Translations under genes and position numbers: made by a program
NCBI GenBank assembly: GCA_001048675.1
Contig: CCKK01000020.1
Coordinates: forward strand, 248,001 to 312,000
Source: Vibrio diabolicus
GTDB lineage: Bacteria > Pseudomonadota > Gammaproteobacteria > Enterobacterales > Vibrionaceae
Direction: 5' to 3'
DNA: 64,000 nt
Shown here: in pieces, positions 7,569 through 17,422 of the stretch
Layout of the letters: each line of letters opens with the position of its first letter
Position numbering within the stretch: position 1 is the stretch's first letter
Notes under the pieces: model-generated
Told to the model about the DNA's origin: nothing
Database searches by the model: none
The model's input: only the letters and a program-made list of their open reading frames with translations

Positions 7569-8495
7569 ATGACGGGGATTCTTGACTCGGTGAATCAGCG
7601 TACGCAACTCGTCGGTCAGAACCGATTGGAATTATTGACCTTTCGACTGATGGGCCGACAGCGCTACGGCATTAACGTATTCAAAGTGAAAGAAGTACTG
7701 CAGTGCCCTAAGCTGACTTCAATGCCAAATCTACACCCGCTGGTAAAAGGTATCGCTCATATCCGCGGCCATACCGTGTCCGTTATTGATTTGAGCCTGG
7801 CAATTGGTGGCCGCCCAACCACTGATCTGGATAAATGTTTTGTTGTTATCGCAGAATTTAACCGTACGATCCAAGCATTTTTGGTATCATCGGTTGAGCG
7901 TATTATCAATATGCATTGGGAAGCGATTTTACCGCCGCCAGACGGTGCGGGTAAAGCGCACTACTTGACCGCAGTGACGAACATCGACAACGAGCTGGTT
8001 GAAATCCTTGACGTTGAAAAAATCCTGGCGGAGATTGCGCCGGTTGATGAAACGATGGATTCCGCTATCGGTGAAGAAATCGCGCAAGCAGAACAAGAAA
8101 AGCCTATTGTACGCCGTATATTGATTGCTGATGACTCGACTGTCGCGCGTAAACAGGTAGAGCGTGCGATTACATCAATCGGTTTCGAGGTCGTATCTGT
8201 CAAAGATGGCAAAGAAGCGTACAATAAGTTGATTGAAATGGCTCAAGAAGGCAATATCTACGATCAAATTTCGTTGGTTATTTCCGATATTGAAATGCCA
8301 GAAATGGACGGCTATACCTTAACGGCTGAAATTCGCAGACATGCCGATTTGAAAGACCTTTATGTTATCCTCCATTCTTCATTAAGTGGTGTATTCAACC
8401 AGGCTATGGTTGAGCGTGTAGGTGCCAATACCTTCATTGCGAAATTTAACCCAGATGAATTGGGTAACGCGGTTAAATCTGCATTAACACAATAA
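7569..8495 (+). CDS. cheV: Chemotaxis coupling protein CheV
   Basis: Couples chemoreceptors to CheA, with a phosphorylatable regulatory tail. The 308 residues hold a CheW-like domain (about 15-165; GINVFKVKEVLQCPKLTSMP, IAHIRGHTVSVIDL) followed by a response-regulator receiver domain (about 183-305). The receiver starts ILIADDSTVARKQ, with the phospho-acceptor D240 in VISDIEMPEMDGY and the conserved late lysine in FIAKFNPDEL. It starts at ATG 7569 after GGAGATGAG. cheR follows 11 bases later, so they form an operon placed at the head of the flgB cluster as in other vibrios. Confidence 0.95.
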   Translation: MTGILDSVNQRTQLVGQNRLELLTFRLMGRQRYGINVFKVKEVLQCPKLTSMPNLHPLVKGIAHIRGHTVSVIDLSLAIGGRPTTDLDKCFVVIAEFNRTIQAFLVSSVERIINMHWEAILPPPDGAGKAHYLTAVTNIDNELVEILDVEKILAEIAPVDETMDSAIGEEIAQAEQEKPIVRRILIADDSTVARKQVERAITSIGFEVVSVKDGKEAYNKLIEMAQEGNIYDQISLVISDIEMPEMDGYTLTAEIRRHADLKDLYVILHSSLSGVFNQAMVERVGANTFIAKFNPDELGNAVKSALTQ

Positions 8496-8506
8496 AAGAG
8501 ACATTA

Positions 8507-9335
8507 ATGACTGCTATTACAATCAGTGATCAAGAGTATCGTGACTTTAGCCGTTTTCTAGAATCGCAATGTGGCATCGTGTTAGGTGATAGCAAGCAAT
8601 ACCTTGTGCGTAGCCGACTGAGTCCTTTAGTGACGAAGTTTAAGCTCGCATCGTTATCAGATTTGCTACGTGATGTTGTTACAGGGCGCAATCGTGAATT
8701 ACGAGTGGCCGCTGTGGACGCGATGACGACTAACGAAACCTTGTGGTTTCGAGATACTTATCCGTTCACAGTTTTAGCTGACAAATTATTGCCAGAAGTA
8801 GCGGCAAGCAAGCGCCCAATCAAGATCTGGTCTGCAGCCAGTTCATCGGGCCAAGAGCCGTATTCTATTGCAATGACGATTCTGGAAACGCAACAGCGCA
8901 AGCCGGGTTTGTTACCAAACGTGTCTATTACAGCAACAGACATTTCAGCAAGTATGCTCGAGATGTGTCGTGCAGGTGTGTATGACAATTTGGCTCTAGG
9001 GCGCGGACTTTCACCAGAACGTCGCCGCACCTTCTTTGAGAATGCGGACGGTGGCCGTATGAAAGTCAAAGATAACGTCAAACGTTTGGTGAACTTTCGT
9101 CCACAAAACTTGATGGACAGTTATGCACTGATGGGTAAGTTCGACATTTATTTTTTGTCGCAACGTGCTGATTTACTTCTCACCGGAAATGAAATCAAAA
9201 GTGCTTAACCAAATGGCGAGCAGCTTAAACCCAGGTGGTTATCTGCTGTTAGGGGCATCAGAGTCGCTAACTGGTCTGACTGATAAATTTGAAATGGTGC
9301 GCTGTAATCCGGGTATCATTTACAAGCTTAAATAG
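8507..9335 (+). CDS. cheR: Chemotaxis protein methyltransferase CheR (frameshifted by one T)
   Basis: Methylates glutamates of chemoreceptors with SAM. The N-terminal frame (8507-9208) has the CheR helical domain and SAM-binding core (RPIKIWSAASSSGQEPYSIA, SITATDISASML). It then runs into nonsense after KFDI. The true continuation FCRNVLIYFSPEMKSKVLNQ ... LGASESLTGL ... YKLK lies in another frame up to 9335. One surplus T in the TTT at 9147-9149 explains the shift; removing it gives 275 residues, the usual CheR length. This is probably a sequencing error rather than a dead gene. A terminator follows. Confidence 0.9.
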
Positions 9336-9353
9336 CGGTATCTCTTCATTGAT

Positions 9354-9384
9354 AAAAAGCCTGACCTAGTGTCAGGCTTTTTTT
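9354..9384 (+). terminator. Terminator of cheVR
   Basis: AAAAGCCTGAC / GTCAGGCTTTT stem with a CTAGT loop and a T-rich tail. Confidence 0.9.
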
Positions 9385-9582
9385 GTTTGCTGGTTTCCTG
9401 ACTTCGAGTGTTTCCACGTTTTCACTTGCTAAATTGAAGCGCGATTTTGCTTTGTTCCCTCATCACGGTGTATCTTTATTAAGTGAACAAAGTGAAACGA
9501 CATGACATTCCAGTCACTTTGGCTCACTTATTGCTATTCCAATGGGTGATAGCTATTAAGTAGATAGAGCGCTTTATGTTTT

Positions 9583-9600
9583 TGGCATGCTAATTGCTTT
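9583..9600 (+). promoter_or_regulatory. Sigma-54 type promoter for flgBCDE
   Basis: TGGCAT-N5-TTGCTTT, a near-consensus -24/-12 element 43 bases before the flgB ATG. Confidence 0.8.
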
Positions 9601-9642
9601 TTGGTTATCAATCACGGTCAGTTCTTAATTGTAGAGGCAAAC

Positions 9643-10038
9643 ATGGCTATATCTTTTGACAATGCACTAGGCATCCACCAGCACACGGTGGGCGTACGTG
9701 AGCGCAATGCTGAGGTGATTTCCACCAACATTGCACAAGCCAACACGCCTGGTTACAAAGCAAGAGGTTTAGACTTTGCGAAGGAATTGCAAGCGGCAAC
9801 ATCTGGGGCAAGCATTGGTCTTAGTCGTACGGATGGTCGGCATATTCCTGCCACTACAACGTTGGTCGGGGACAAGCTATATCGTCTTCCTACGCAACCT
9901 GATACGGGTGATGGCAACACGGTAGACTTGGATTTAGAGCGTAACTTGTTTATGCAAAACCAAATCAGACACCAAGCATCACTCGACTTTCTAGGCAGCA
10001 AATTCAAGAACTTAACCAAAGCAATCAAAGGGGAATAA
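9643..10038 (+). CDS. flgB: Flagellar basal-body rod protein FlgB
   Basis: Proximal rod subunit. 131 residues from the ATG at 9643, which follows TAGAGGCAAAC; an in-frame start at 9601 overlaps the promoter and is rejected. The N-terminal rod signature (NAEVISTNIAQANTPGYKARG) and the FMQNQIRHQASLDFL C-terminal helix are present. It is first gene of the flgBCDE operon, 5 bases before flgC. Confidence 0.95.
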   Translation: MAISFDNALGIHQHTVGVRERNAEVISTNIAQANTPGYKARGLDFAKELQAATSGASIGLSRTDGRHIPATTTLVGDKLYRLPTQPDTGDGNTVDLDLERNLFMQNQIRHQASLDFLGSKFKNLTKAIKGE

Positions 10039-10043
10039 TTTAG

Positions 10044-10457
10044 ATGAGCTTATTTAACGTTTTCAATGTGACAGGTTCCGCAATGAGCGCTGAATCCGTT
10101 CGTCTGAACACTACCTCAAGCAACTTGGCGAACGCCGACAGTGTCAGCAGCTCTGCGAAAGACACTTATAAAGCGCGCCATGCTGTGTTTGGTGCTGAGT
10201 TAAGTAACGCCATGCGTGGCGGTGATACGGTGCCAGTGAAAGTGATGGGTATTGTAGAAAGCGATAAACCGCTGAGTGCGGAGTACAACCCAGACCATCC
10301 CCTTGCAAACGAAGAAGGCTACATCTACAAGCCGAACGTGAATGTAATGGAAGAAATGGCGAACATGATTTCAGCTTCTCGCGCATACCAAACCAATGTG
10401 CAAGTAGCGGATTCTAGTAAACAAATGCTGCTGCGTACGCTGCAGATGGGTCAATAA
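10044..10457 (+). CDS. flgC: Flagellar basal-body rod protein FlgC
   Basis: Proximal rod subunit of the flagellar axis. 137 residues, with the rod/hook N-terminal motif (LNTTSSNLANADSVSSS), the FlgC motif YIYKPNVNVMEEMANMISASRAYQTNV, and the C-terminal coiled-coil segment. It lies between flgB (5 bases upstream) and flgD (17 bases downstream) and is co-transcribed with them. Confidence 0.95.
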   Translation: MSLFNVFNVTGSAMSAESVRLNTTSSNLANADSVSSSAKDTYKARHAVFGAELSNAMRGGDTVPVKVMGIVESDKPLSAEYNPDHPLANEEGYIYKPNVNVMEEMANMISASRAYQTNVQVADSSKQMLLRTLQMGQ

Positions 10458-10474
10458 GGATAAGGAGGTAGCGT

Positions 10475-11185
10475 ATGGCCGGAATTAACAACGTTGGTCA
10501 AAGCGGCTTGTCCTATATCGACCAGCTTAAAAGTCTACAAGAGAGTAACAAGAAGACGGAAGAGAGCACGGGTAAGCAGGACCTAAAGCAGGAAGACTTC
10601 TTATCATTGCTCACGAAGCAATTGTCTCAACAGGACCCTTTTAAGCCGGTAAGTAATGACCAGATGATTGCGCAAATGGCTTCATTTGCGACCGTTGATG
10701 GCATTGGCAAGATGAACACTCAGTTTGAGAGTTTGAACTCGTCAATGACATCAAACCAAGCGTTACAAGCTTCCTCTTTGGTAGGACGTGACGTATTGGT
10801 CCCAGGAGCGGCAGGTGTGAAGCAGGACGACGCGCCAATGGCGGCAATGGTTAAGCTTTCACAATCTATCGATAATCTGTTTGTTCGTGTAGAGGATGAA
10901 GCTGGCCAACTGGTTCGTACTTTTGAGGTAGGGGCGAAACCAGCCGGCGACACGCGTGTGCTTTGGGACGGTAAAGATGAAAGCGGAAATCCACTGCCTG
11001 CTGGCAAATACAAAGTGAAAGCGTCTGGCTTGGTTGAAGGGGAGTCGCAAGAGTTCCCAGTATCGACATATGCCAACGTAAATAGCGTATTGCTCGGCAA
11101 AGGTGACGGAAACGTATTACTCAATCTGGCTGGTTTTGAATCGCCAGTTCGACTTGCAGAAGTATTGGAAGTTGGCAAAGCGTAG
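10475..11185 (+). CDS. flgD: Flagellar hook capping protein FlgD
   Basis: Scaffold cap that guides polymerisation of hook protein FlgE outside the cell. 236 residues with the N-terminal cap signature (LKQEDFLSLLTKQLSQQDPF, then DQMIAQMASFATVDGIGKMN) and the C-terminal FLG-D tudor/Ig-like region (VLWDGKDESGNPLPAGKYKV). An AAGGAGG ribosome site precedes the start. flgE, whose product it caps, is the next gene. Confidence 0.95.
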   Translation: MAGINNVGQSGLSYIDQLKSLQESNKKTEESTGKQDLKQEDFLSLLTKQLSQQDPFKPVSNDQMIAQMASFATVDGIGKMNTQFESLNSSMTSNQALQASSLVGRDVLVPGAAGVKQDDAPMAAMVKLSQSIDNLFVRVEDEAGQLVRTFEVGAKPAGDTRVLWDGKDESGNPLPAGKYKVKASGLVEGESQEFPVSTYANVNSVLLGKGDGNVLLNLAGFESPVRLAEVLEVGKA

Positions 11186-11215
11186 TCATAGCTCGCTAGA
11201 TTAGGAGATTTTGGA

Positions 11216-12529
11216 ATGTCATATGTATCTTTAAGCGGTTTGTCCGCCGCCCAACTGGATTTGAACACCACCAGTAACAACATTGCGAACGCCAACACGT
11301 ACGGCTTTAAAGAGTCCCGTGCTGAGTTTGCTGATGTTTACTCTAACTCTTTATTTACTAACGCAAAAACCACTCCGGGTGGTGGTGCGCAAGCAAGCCA
11401 AGTGGCGCAGCAGTTCCATGAAGGCTCAAGCATTTACACCAACAACCCAATGGATCTGCGTGTTTCGGGTACAGGTTTCTTCGCCGTGGCGAAGGAGCGT
11501 CTGACTCCACAACAGAATGAACTGACACGTAATGGTGCATTCCATTTAAATAAAGAAAACTACATGGTGACCGCGAACGATGAGTTCTTATTAGGTTACC
11601 AAGTGGATCCAAGCTCTGGTGAGGTTTCTTCATACGAGCCACAACCTATCAATATTCCTGCTGAATTTGGTAAGCCAAAGCAAACAGCAAACATTGAAGT
11701 GGGCGTGAACTTGCCAGCAAACGGCGATTTGAAAGACCCAACTCAGTTTGATTTTTCAGACCCAGATACATACAACCGTTCAACCTCTTCGACTATTTAT
11801 GACTCGATGGGTCAGTCTTACAAGCTAACGACGTACTACTTGAAAGATCAGACTCAGCCAAACACGTGGAACACTTACTACACCGTGACAGATAAAGAAG
11901 GTGAAAAGCCTTTAAATGTTGCGGCAGGTGATGCACAAACGCCAACAGGCCATGTGGGGCATACCATGAAGTTCAACAACGATGGTACGTTGGCGAGCTT
12001 GAACAATGGTCAGCCAATTACGTCTGTGGCATTAGGCGATCCGGCGACGAACACGACACCAGTCGATATGAATGGTGCCGATCCTGCGCAGACGCTTAAC
12101 TTCGGTTTAGGCTCGGCAACACAGTTTGCTGCTCCGTTCGAACTGACCAAGTTCGATGAAGACGGTGCAACAACGGGCTTCCTAACCAAGGTTGACTTCG
12201 ATGAAAACGGCAGCGTAATGGGGACTTACTCAAACGGTGAAAACGTCACATTGGGTCGTGTCGCGCTAGTACGTGTTCCAAACGAGCAAGGTCTGGATAA
12301 GAAGGGCGGTACGCAATGGGATTCAACTCAGTTCTCTGGTGACAAGATTTGGGGTGAATCAAACAAAGGCTCTTTTGGCACCATCAACAACGGTATGCTG
12401 GAACAGTCAAACATTGATATGACGCAGGAGCTGGTGGACCTGATTTCTGCTCAGCGTAACTTCCAAGCAAACTCACGTTCGCTAGAAGTGCACAACCAGC
12501 TACAACAAAATATCCTGCAGATCCGATAA
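11216..12529 (+). CDS. flgE: Flagellar hook protein FlgE
   Basis: Builds the curved hook that joins rod and filament. 437 residues: N-terminal D0 motif (LDLNTTSNNIANANTYGFKE), FlaE-type middle domain with SSTIYDSMGQSYKLTTYYLK at about 190-210, and C-terminal D0 helix (DLISAQRNFQANSRSLEVHN). It is the last gene of the flgB operon. A GC-rich hairpin follows at 12550-12576 but lacks a T tail, and a new promoter then serves flgF. Confidence 0.95.
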   Translation: MSYVSLSGLSAAQLDLNTTSNNIANANTYGFKESRAEFADVYSNSLFTNAKTTPGGGAQASQVAQQFHEGSSIYTNNPMDLRVSGTGFFAVAKERLTPQQNELTRNGAFHLNKENYMVTANDEFLLGYQVDPSSGEVSSYEPQPINIPAEFGKPKQTANIEVGVNLPANGDLKDPTQFDFSDPDTYNRSTSSTIYDSMGQSYKLTTYYLKDQTQPNTWNTYYTVTDKEGEKPLNVAAGDAQTPTGHVGHTMKFNNDGTLASLNNGQPITSVALGDPATNTTPVDMNGADPAQTLNFGLGSATQFAAPFELTKFDEDGATTGFLTKVDFDENGSVMGTYSNGENVTLGRVALVRVPNEQGLDKKGGTQWDSTQFSGDKIWGESNKGSFGTINNGMLEQSNIDMTQELVDLISAQRNFQANSRSLEVHNQLQQNILQIR

Positions 12530-12766
12530 TCTGCATCATCAAGTTAGGCGAGCTTTCGCCGCTTGGCTTGATAACATCATGACATTCATCTGATGCTTAG
12601 CCTGAAAATACCTCAGTTCAGGTTAAGCATGCTTTGATCTCTGATTTGCCGCCATTGCCGCCATGTGGATCAAAACCTTGCCCCTTGTTGCAGTTTTCTG
12701 CCACTGAAACTCCTCTTAATCGTTTGTTTCTGATTTAAATATTTGATAAATAAGCTCATTTTATGT

Positions 12767-12784
12767 TGGCATAACTATTGCTTT
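12767..12784 (+). promoter_or_regulatory. Sigma-54 type promoter for flgFGHIJ
   Basis: TGGCAT-N5-TTGCTTTT, 35 bases before the flgF ribosome site region; nearly identical to the flgB element. Confidence 0.8.
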
Positions 12785-12818
12785 TACTCCGTGTACAGAG
12801 AAGTTTTTGGAGTAATTT

Positions 12819-13568
12819 ATGGATCGCGCACTGTTTCTCGCAATGAGTGGGGCCAAGCAAAATATGCAGGCACTACAATTGCGTGCTAATAACTTGGCTA
12901 ACGTAAGCACGACAGGGTTTCGTGCGGATTTAGCACAGGCTCGCTCAATGCAGGCTTATGGTGAAGGCCATCCTTCACGTGTGTTCAGCATGACAGAGCG
13001 TCCAGGACATAACTTTGCTCAAGGTAGCGTGATTACAACAGGGCGTGATCTGGATGTGACGATTGAAGGCAGCGGCTGGATTTCGGTACTCGATCACACG
13101 GGTAAAGAAGGGTTGACCCGTAACGGTAACCTAAAAGTCGATCAAAATGGCATGCTTACTAACGCAAGTGGCCATTTAGTGCTAGGTGAAAATGATGCGC
13201 CGATTACTTTGCCTATTCCTCTCTCCAAAATTGAAATCGGTCGAGATGGCACCATCTCTGTGCTTCCTCAAGGTGCCCCGGCAGAAGAATTCCAAGCGGT
13301 TGATCGCATCAAGCTTGTTAAGCCTAATGATCAAAGCTTATTTAAAGATACCAATGGCTTATTTCGCCATAAAACTCCAAACCAACCTTACGAAGCAGAC
13401 GCTACTGTTAGCCTCCAGACAGGAGCGATTGAAGGCAGTAACGTGAATGCCGTAGGTGAAATGACCGCATTGATTGACTTACAACGTCAGTTTGAAATGC
13501 AAGTCAAGATGATGAGCACAGCTGAAGAAATGGATAAATCTTCAGATTCACTGCTTCGTATGAGTTAA
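12819..13568 (+). CDS. flgF: Flagellar basal-body rod protein FlgF
   Basis: Distal-side rod subunit between FlgC and FlgG. 249 residues starting MDRALFLAMSGAKQNMQALQ, with the rod motif NNLANVSTTGFRADL and the conserved middle segment TGRDLDVTIEGSGWISVLD. The C-terminal motif is EMTALIDLQRQFEMQVKMM. A GGAG site lies 8 bases before ATG. It is first gene of the flgF-flgJ operon. Confidence 0.95.
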   Translation: MDRALFLAMSGAKQNMQALQLRANNLANVSTTGFRADLAQARSMQAYGEGHPSRVFSMTERPGHNFAQGSVITTGRDLDVTIEGSGWISVLDHTGKEGLTRNGNLKVDQNGMLTNASGHLVLGENDAPITLPIPLSKIEIGRDGTISVLPQGAPAEEFQAVDRIKLVKPNDQSLFKDTNGLFRHKTPNQPYEADATVSLQTGAIEGSNVNAVGEMTALIDLQRQFEMQVKMMSTAEEMDKSSDSLLRMS

Positions 13569-13586
13569 CAGAGTTAGAGGTTCACT

Positions 13587-14375
13587 ATGCATCCAGCACT
13601 ATGGGTAAGTAAAACAGGTCTAGACGCCCAACAAACCAACATTGCAACGATTTCGAACAACTTGGCGAACGCCTCTACTGTGGGCTACAAAAAGAGCCGT
13701 GCGGTATTCGAAGATTTGTTCTATCAGAACATCAACCAGCCTGGCGGCCAATCATCTCAGAACACTGAGCTTCCGAGTGGCTTGATGCTAGGTGCGGGTT
13801 CTAAAGTGGTTGCGACGCAAAAAGTGCACACGCATGGTAATGCGCAGACAACGACCAACGCACTGGACATGATGGTTGAAGGCGACGGCTTCTTCCAAGT
13901 GACGTTGCCGGATGGCAACATCGGTTACACCCGTAACGGTCAGTTCACGTTAAATGGTGAAGGCACGTTAGTCACGTCGGGTTCTGGCTACCCTGTAGAA
14001 CCTGAAATTGTGATTCCAGAAGATGCGATTTCTATCACTGTCGGTACGGATGGTGAAGTATCGGTTCGCGTCCGTGGTCAGCAAGACAACCAAGTCGTTG
14101 GTCAGCTAACCATTACAGACTTTGTTAACCCAGGTGGCCTAGAGCCAATTGGCCAGAACCTTTACTTACCAACGGGTGCCAGTGGCGATCCACAAGAAGG
14201 TGTTCCTGGTTTGGACGGTTTGGGTGAAATCCGTCAATCCATGCTGGAAGCGTCTAACGTGAATGTAACGGAAGAGTTGGTCAACATGATCGAAGCCCAG
14301 CGTGTTTACGAAATGAACTCAAAAGTGATCTCGTCAGTCGATAAGATGATGAGCTTCGTTAACCAGCAGTTATAA
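13587..14375 (+). CDS. flgG: Flagellar distal rod protein FlgG
   Basis: Main subunit of the distal rod. 262 residues with the N-terminal motif SNNLANASTVGYKKSRAVFE, the FlgG central motif ALDMMVEGDGFFQVTLPDG, and the C-terminal VNMIEAQRVYEMNSKVISSVD. The length matches E. coli FlgG (260). Start 18 bases after flgF, with TTAGAGG upstream. Confidence 0.96.
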   Translation: MHPALWVSKTGLDAQQTNIATISNNLANASTVGYKKSRAVFEDLFYQNINQPGGQSSQNTELPSGLMLGAGSKVVATQKVHTHGNAQTTTNALDMMVEGDGFFQVTLPDGNIGYTRNGQFTLNGEGTLVTSGSGYPVEPEIVIPEDAISITVGTDGEVSVRVRGQQDNQVVGQLTITDFVNPGGLEPIGQNLYLPTGASGDPQEGVPGLDGLGEIRQSMLEASNVNVTEELVNMIEAQRVYEMNSKVISSVDKMMSFVNQQL

Positions 14376-14405
14376 CGGTTAAGAGCAAGAATTGAGGAGC
14401 TCACG

Positions 14406-15185
14406 ATGAAACGTATTTGTCTACTTGCTTTGATTGCCACGATGTCGGGTTGTGCCATGTTAGAGCCGATTGAAACGGATGAAGTGACACAAGCAACGAC
14501 GGTGGTTGACGCGGTAGAAGGCGATAAATCGAAAGAAGAGAGCAGCGGTATCGTGGATACACTGCGTGGCAGAAGCGATCCGGTTGCGGGTGATCCTGCA
14601 TGGGCTCCTATTCATCCGAAAAAGAAACCTGAGCATTATGCTGCTGCAACAGGTTCACTGTTTAGCGCCGAGCACATTACCGATCTTTACGACGATTCCA
14701 AGCCACGTGGTATTGGCGACATTATTACCGTAACTCTGGATGAGACAACCAGTGCGACGAAAAGCGCCAATGCCGATTTATCGAAAACCAATGAAGCACA
14801 AATGGACCCGCTTCAAGTGGGCGGAGAAGAGCTGCAAATTGGCGGAAAATATAATTTCTCTTATGACTTAAACAACTCCAACTCATTTGCAGGTGACTCT
14901 TCTGCAAAGCAGAGCAACAGCATCAGTGGTTACATTACTGTTGAGGTGATTGAAGTTCTGGCAAATGGCAACCTCGTTATCCGTGGAGAAAAATGGATGA
15001 CGCTTAATACGGGTGATGAGTACATACGTTTAAGCGGCACTATTCGTCCGGATGACATTAGTTTCGATAATACTATTGCATCAAACCGCGTTTCTAACGC
15101 AAGAATTCAGTACTCTGGCACCGGTGTACAACAAGATATGCAAGAGCCGGGTTTCTTGGCACGATTCTTTAATGTAGCGCTATAA
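14406..15185 (+). CDS. flgH: Flagellar L-ring protein FlgH
   Basis: Outer membrane lipoprotein forming the L-ring bushing around the rod. 259 residues with a lipoprotein signal and an MSGC lipobox (C16). The FlgH motifs follow: [40 protein letters not shown], and [17 protein letters not shown] / [13 protein letters not shown] near the C terminus. Preceded by a GAGGAG site. It sits between the rod and P-ring genes in operon order. Confidence 0.96.
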
Positions 15186-15228
15186 CACGCCGTGCTGACG
15201 GCAATTTGACTGCAAGAGATAAGTAAGC

Positions 15229-16320
15229 ATGAAAAAACTCCTTTTAATACTGATGAGCGTTGCTCTGTTTTCTAGCGCTGCCCAAGCTGCACGTATCAAA
15301 GACGTCGCGCAAGTGGCAGGTGTACGAAGCAACCAACTCGTGGGTTATGGTTTGGTTTCAGGCTTACCTGGCACAGGCGAAGCGAACCCGTTTACGGAGC
15401 AAAGTTTCGCCGCCATGCTGCAAAACTTCGGCATTCAGATGCCGCCGGGAACAAAGCCGAAAATAAAAAACGTTGCTGCAGTCATGGTTACGGCAGAGTT
15501 GCCGCCTTTCTCTAAACCGGGTCAGCAAGTAGACGTGACAGTCTCTTCCATCGGAAGTGCCAAAAGTTTGCGTGGTGGTACGCTACTACAAACCTTCTTG
15601 AAAGGCTTAGACGGTCAAGTTTACGCGGTTGCTCAAGGTAACTTAGTAGTGAGCGGCTTCAGTGCTGAAGGCGCTGACGGTTCAAAAATCGTAGGTAACA
15701 ATCCAACCGTTGGTCTTATCTCTAGTGGTGCGACAGTAGAGCGAGAAATTCCAAACCCATTTGGTCGTGGTGATTACATCACGTTCAACTTGCTTGAGTC
15801 AGACTTCACAACGGCTCAACGTATGGCGGATGCGGTAAACAACTTCCTTGGCCCACAAATGGCGAGTGCAGTAGACGCGACGTCGGTACGTGTACGTGCC
15901 CCTCGTGATGTCAGCCAGCGTGTGGCGTTCTTATCGGCAATTGAAAACCTAGAGTTCGACCCAGCAGATGGCGCAGCCAAAATCATCGTTAACTCTCGCA
16001 CGGGTACCATCGTAGTTGGTAAACATGTTCGTCTCAAACCTGCTGCGGTAACGCATGGTGGCATGACGGTTGCGATCAAAGAAAACCTGAATGTTAGCCA
16101 ACCGAACGGCTTTTCTGGTGGGCAAACTGTTGTCGTGCCAGACTCGGATATCGAAGTCAGCGAAGAGCAGGGCAAGATGTTTAAGTTTGAGCCAGGCTTA
16201 ACGTTGGATGATTTGGTCCGTGCAGTGAATCAAGTCGGCGCAGCGCCGTCGGATTTGATGGCTATCTTGCAAGCATTGAAACAAGCTGGTGCCATTGAAG
16301 GCCAGTTGATCATCATTTAA
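15229..16320 (+). CDS. flgI: Flagellar P-ring protein FlgI
   Basis: Periplasmic P-ring subunit; its assembly is assisted by FlgA. 363 residues with a Sec signal peptide 1-20 ending AQA. The FlgI signature [20 protein letters not shown] begins near residue 38, followed by the long conserved core ([35 protein letters not shown]). The C-terminal segment [20 protein letters not shown] is the one generally conserved in the family. Confidence 0.96.
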   Translation: MKKLLLILMSVALFSSAAQAARIKDVAQVAGVRSNQLVGYGLVSGLPGTGEANPFTEQSFAAMLQNFGIQMPPGTKPKIKNVAAVMVTAELPPFSKPGQQVDVTVSSIGSAKSLRGGTLLQTFLKGLDGQVYAVAQGNLVVSGFSAEGADGSKIVGNNPTVGLISSGATVEREIPNPFGRGDYITFNLLESDFTTAQRMADAVNNFLGPQMASAVDATSVRVRAPRDVSQRVAFLSAIENLEFDPADGAAKIIVNSRTGTIVVGKHVRLKPAAVTHGGMTVAIKENLNVSQPNGFSGGQTVVVPDSDIEVSEEQGKMFKFEPGLTLDDLVRAVNQVGAAPSDLMAILQALKQAGAIEGQLIII

Positions 16321-16339
16321 TGGTTAGGAGGTAGGTATA

Positions 16340-17263
16340 ATGAACAATCCTAACGACATTGGTTTTATTCATGACATCAGTTCGCTGGATACCCTGCGTC
16401 AAAAAGCAGTGAAGGAAGGTAAAGATGGCGAGCAAGAAGCACTGCGTGCAGCGGCTCGTCAGTTCGAATCTATTTTCACCTCCATGATGTTGAAATCTAT
16501 GCGAGAAGCCAATGAGGGCTTTGAGTCCAACATGATGAACAGCCAGAACGAGAAGTTCTACCGACAAATGCTGGATGAGCAGATGGCGAGCGAGCTCAGT
16601 TCGTCTGGTTCAATGGGCTTGGCCGATATGATTGTTAAGCAATTAACGGCTGGGCAAGGTAACGACAAGAGTGAAACGGCAATGCGTGATGCGGCAAATA
16701 ATGCTGTGGAATATCGTCGTATTGACCCGAAAAAAGCGCGTGAGATTGAACAGCGCTTGATTGAATCTGGCCAGCTATCTCGACCAAGCAATGAACCAAC
16801 TCGATTCGATTCGCCAGAATCTTTTGTTAACTCGATGAAGCCATACGCGGAGAAAGCCGCGAAAGCCCTAGGTGTCGAGCCATCTCTGCTACTTGCGCAA
16901 GCGGCTTTGGAAACCGGGTGGGGACAAAAGGTCGTGAAGAACGCGCGTGGCAGCAGCAACAACTTATTTAACATCAAAGCAGATCGAAGTTGGCAGGGTG
17001 ACAAAGTGACGACTCAAACGCTAGAGTTCCACGATAATACGCCAGTGAAAGAGACGGCAGCGTTTCGCGCCTACTCAAATTACGAAGACAGCTTTAATGA
17101 CTTTGTGCGTTTTTTAAATGACAACCCACGTTACGAGACGGCATTGCAACAGCGAGGGAATTCAGAGTCCTTCATTCGCGGCATCCACAGCGCGGGTTAC
17201 GCGACCGATCCGAATTACGCAGACAAAGTCCTGCAGGTGAAGCAGAAAATCGAAAGTATGTAA
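16340..17263 (+). CDS. flgJ: Flagellar rod assembly protein / peptidoglycan hydrolase FlgJ
   Basis: Caps the growing rod and cuts a hole in the murein. 307 residues in two parts: an N-terminal rod-scaffold domain (about 1-110; ARQFESIFTSMMLKSMREAN and KFYRQMLDEQMASEL) and a C-terminal glucosaminidase domain (about 150-305; LAQAALETGWGQKVV with the catalytic Glu, GSSNNLFNIKAD, FRAYSNYEDSFNDFVRFL). Preceded by a strong GGAGG site. It ends the flgF operon. Confidence 0.95.
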   Translation: MNNPNDIGFIHDISSLDTLRQKAVKEGKDGEQEALRAAARQFESIFTSMMLKSMREANEGFESNMMNSQNEKFYRQMLDEQMASELSSSGSMGLADMIVKQLTAGQGNDKSETAMRDAANNAVEYRRIDPKKAREIEQRLIESGQLSRPSNEPTRFDSPESFVNSMKPYAEKAAKALGVEPSLLLAQAALETGWGQKVVKNARGSSNNLFNIKADRSWQGDKVTTQTLEFHDNTPVKETAAFRAYSNYEDSFNDFVRFLNDNPRYETALQQRGNSESFIRGIHSAGYATDPNYADKVLQVKQKIESM

Positions 17264-17293
17264 TTTACTCTTCGCCAGTTCATGTTGTTTTCG

Positions 17294-17326
17294 AAGGCTT
17301 GCCACAGTGCAAGCCTTTACTTTTTC
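17294..17326 (+). terminator. Terminator after flgJ
   Basis: AAGGCTTG / CAAGCCTT stem followed by an interrupted T run, located between flgJ and the flgK promoter. Confidence 0.7.
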
Positions 17327-17351
17327 TGAACATTCATACCTCTATTTTATT

Positions 17352-17369
17352 TGGCACACCTTTTGCTTT
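17352..17369 (+). promoter_or_regulatory. Sigma-54 type promoter for flgKL
   Basis: TGGCAC-N5-TTGCTTT is a full-consensus -24/-12 element 54 bases before the flgK start. Confidence 0.85.
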
Positions 17370-17422
17370 GATGTGTCTAGGTGATCGGTTTTGCCGATTT
17401 TATTTCGTTTTTGGGGGCATGT

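Noticed and set aside
10720..11298. 192-codon minus-strand ORF opposite flgD
   Set aside because: It is the antisense shadow of flgD and the flgE start.
12550..12576. Hairpin after flgE as a terminator
   Set aside because: The stem is good but there is no T tail; it is not listed as a terminator.
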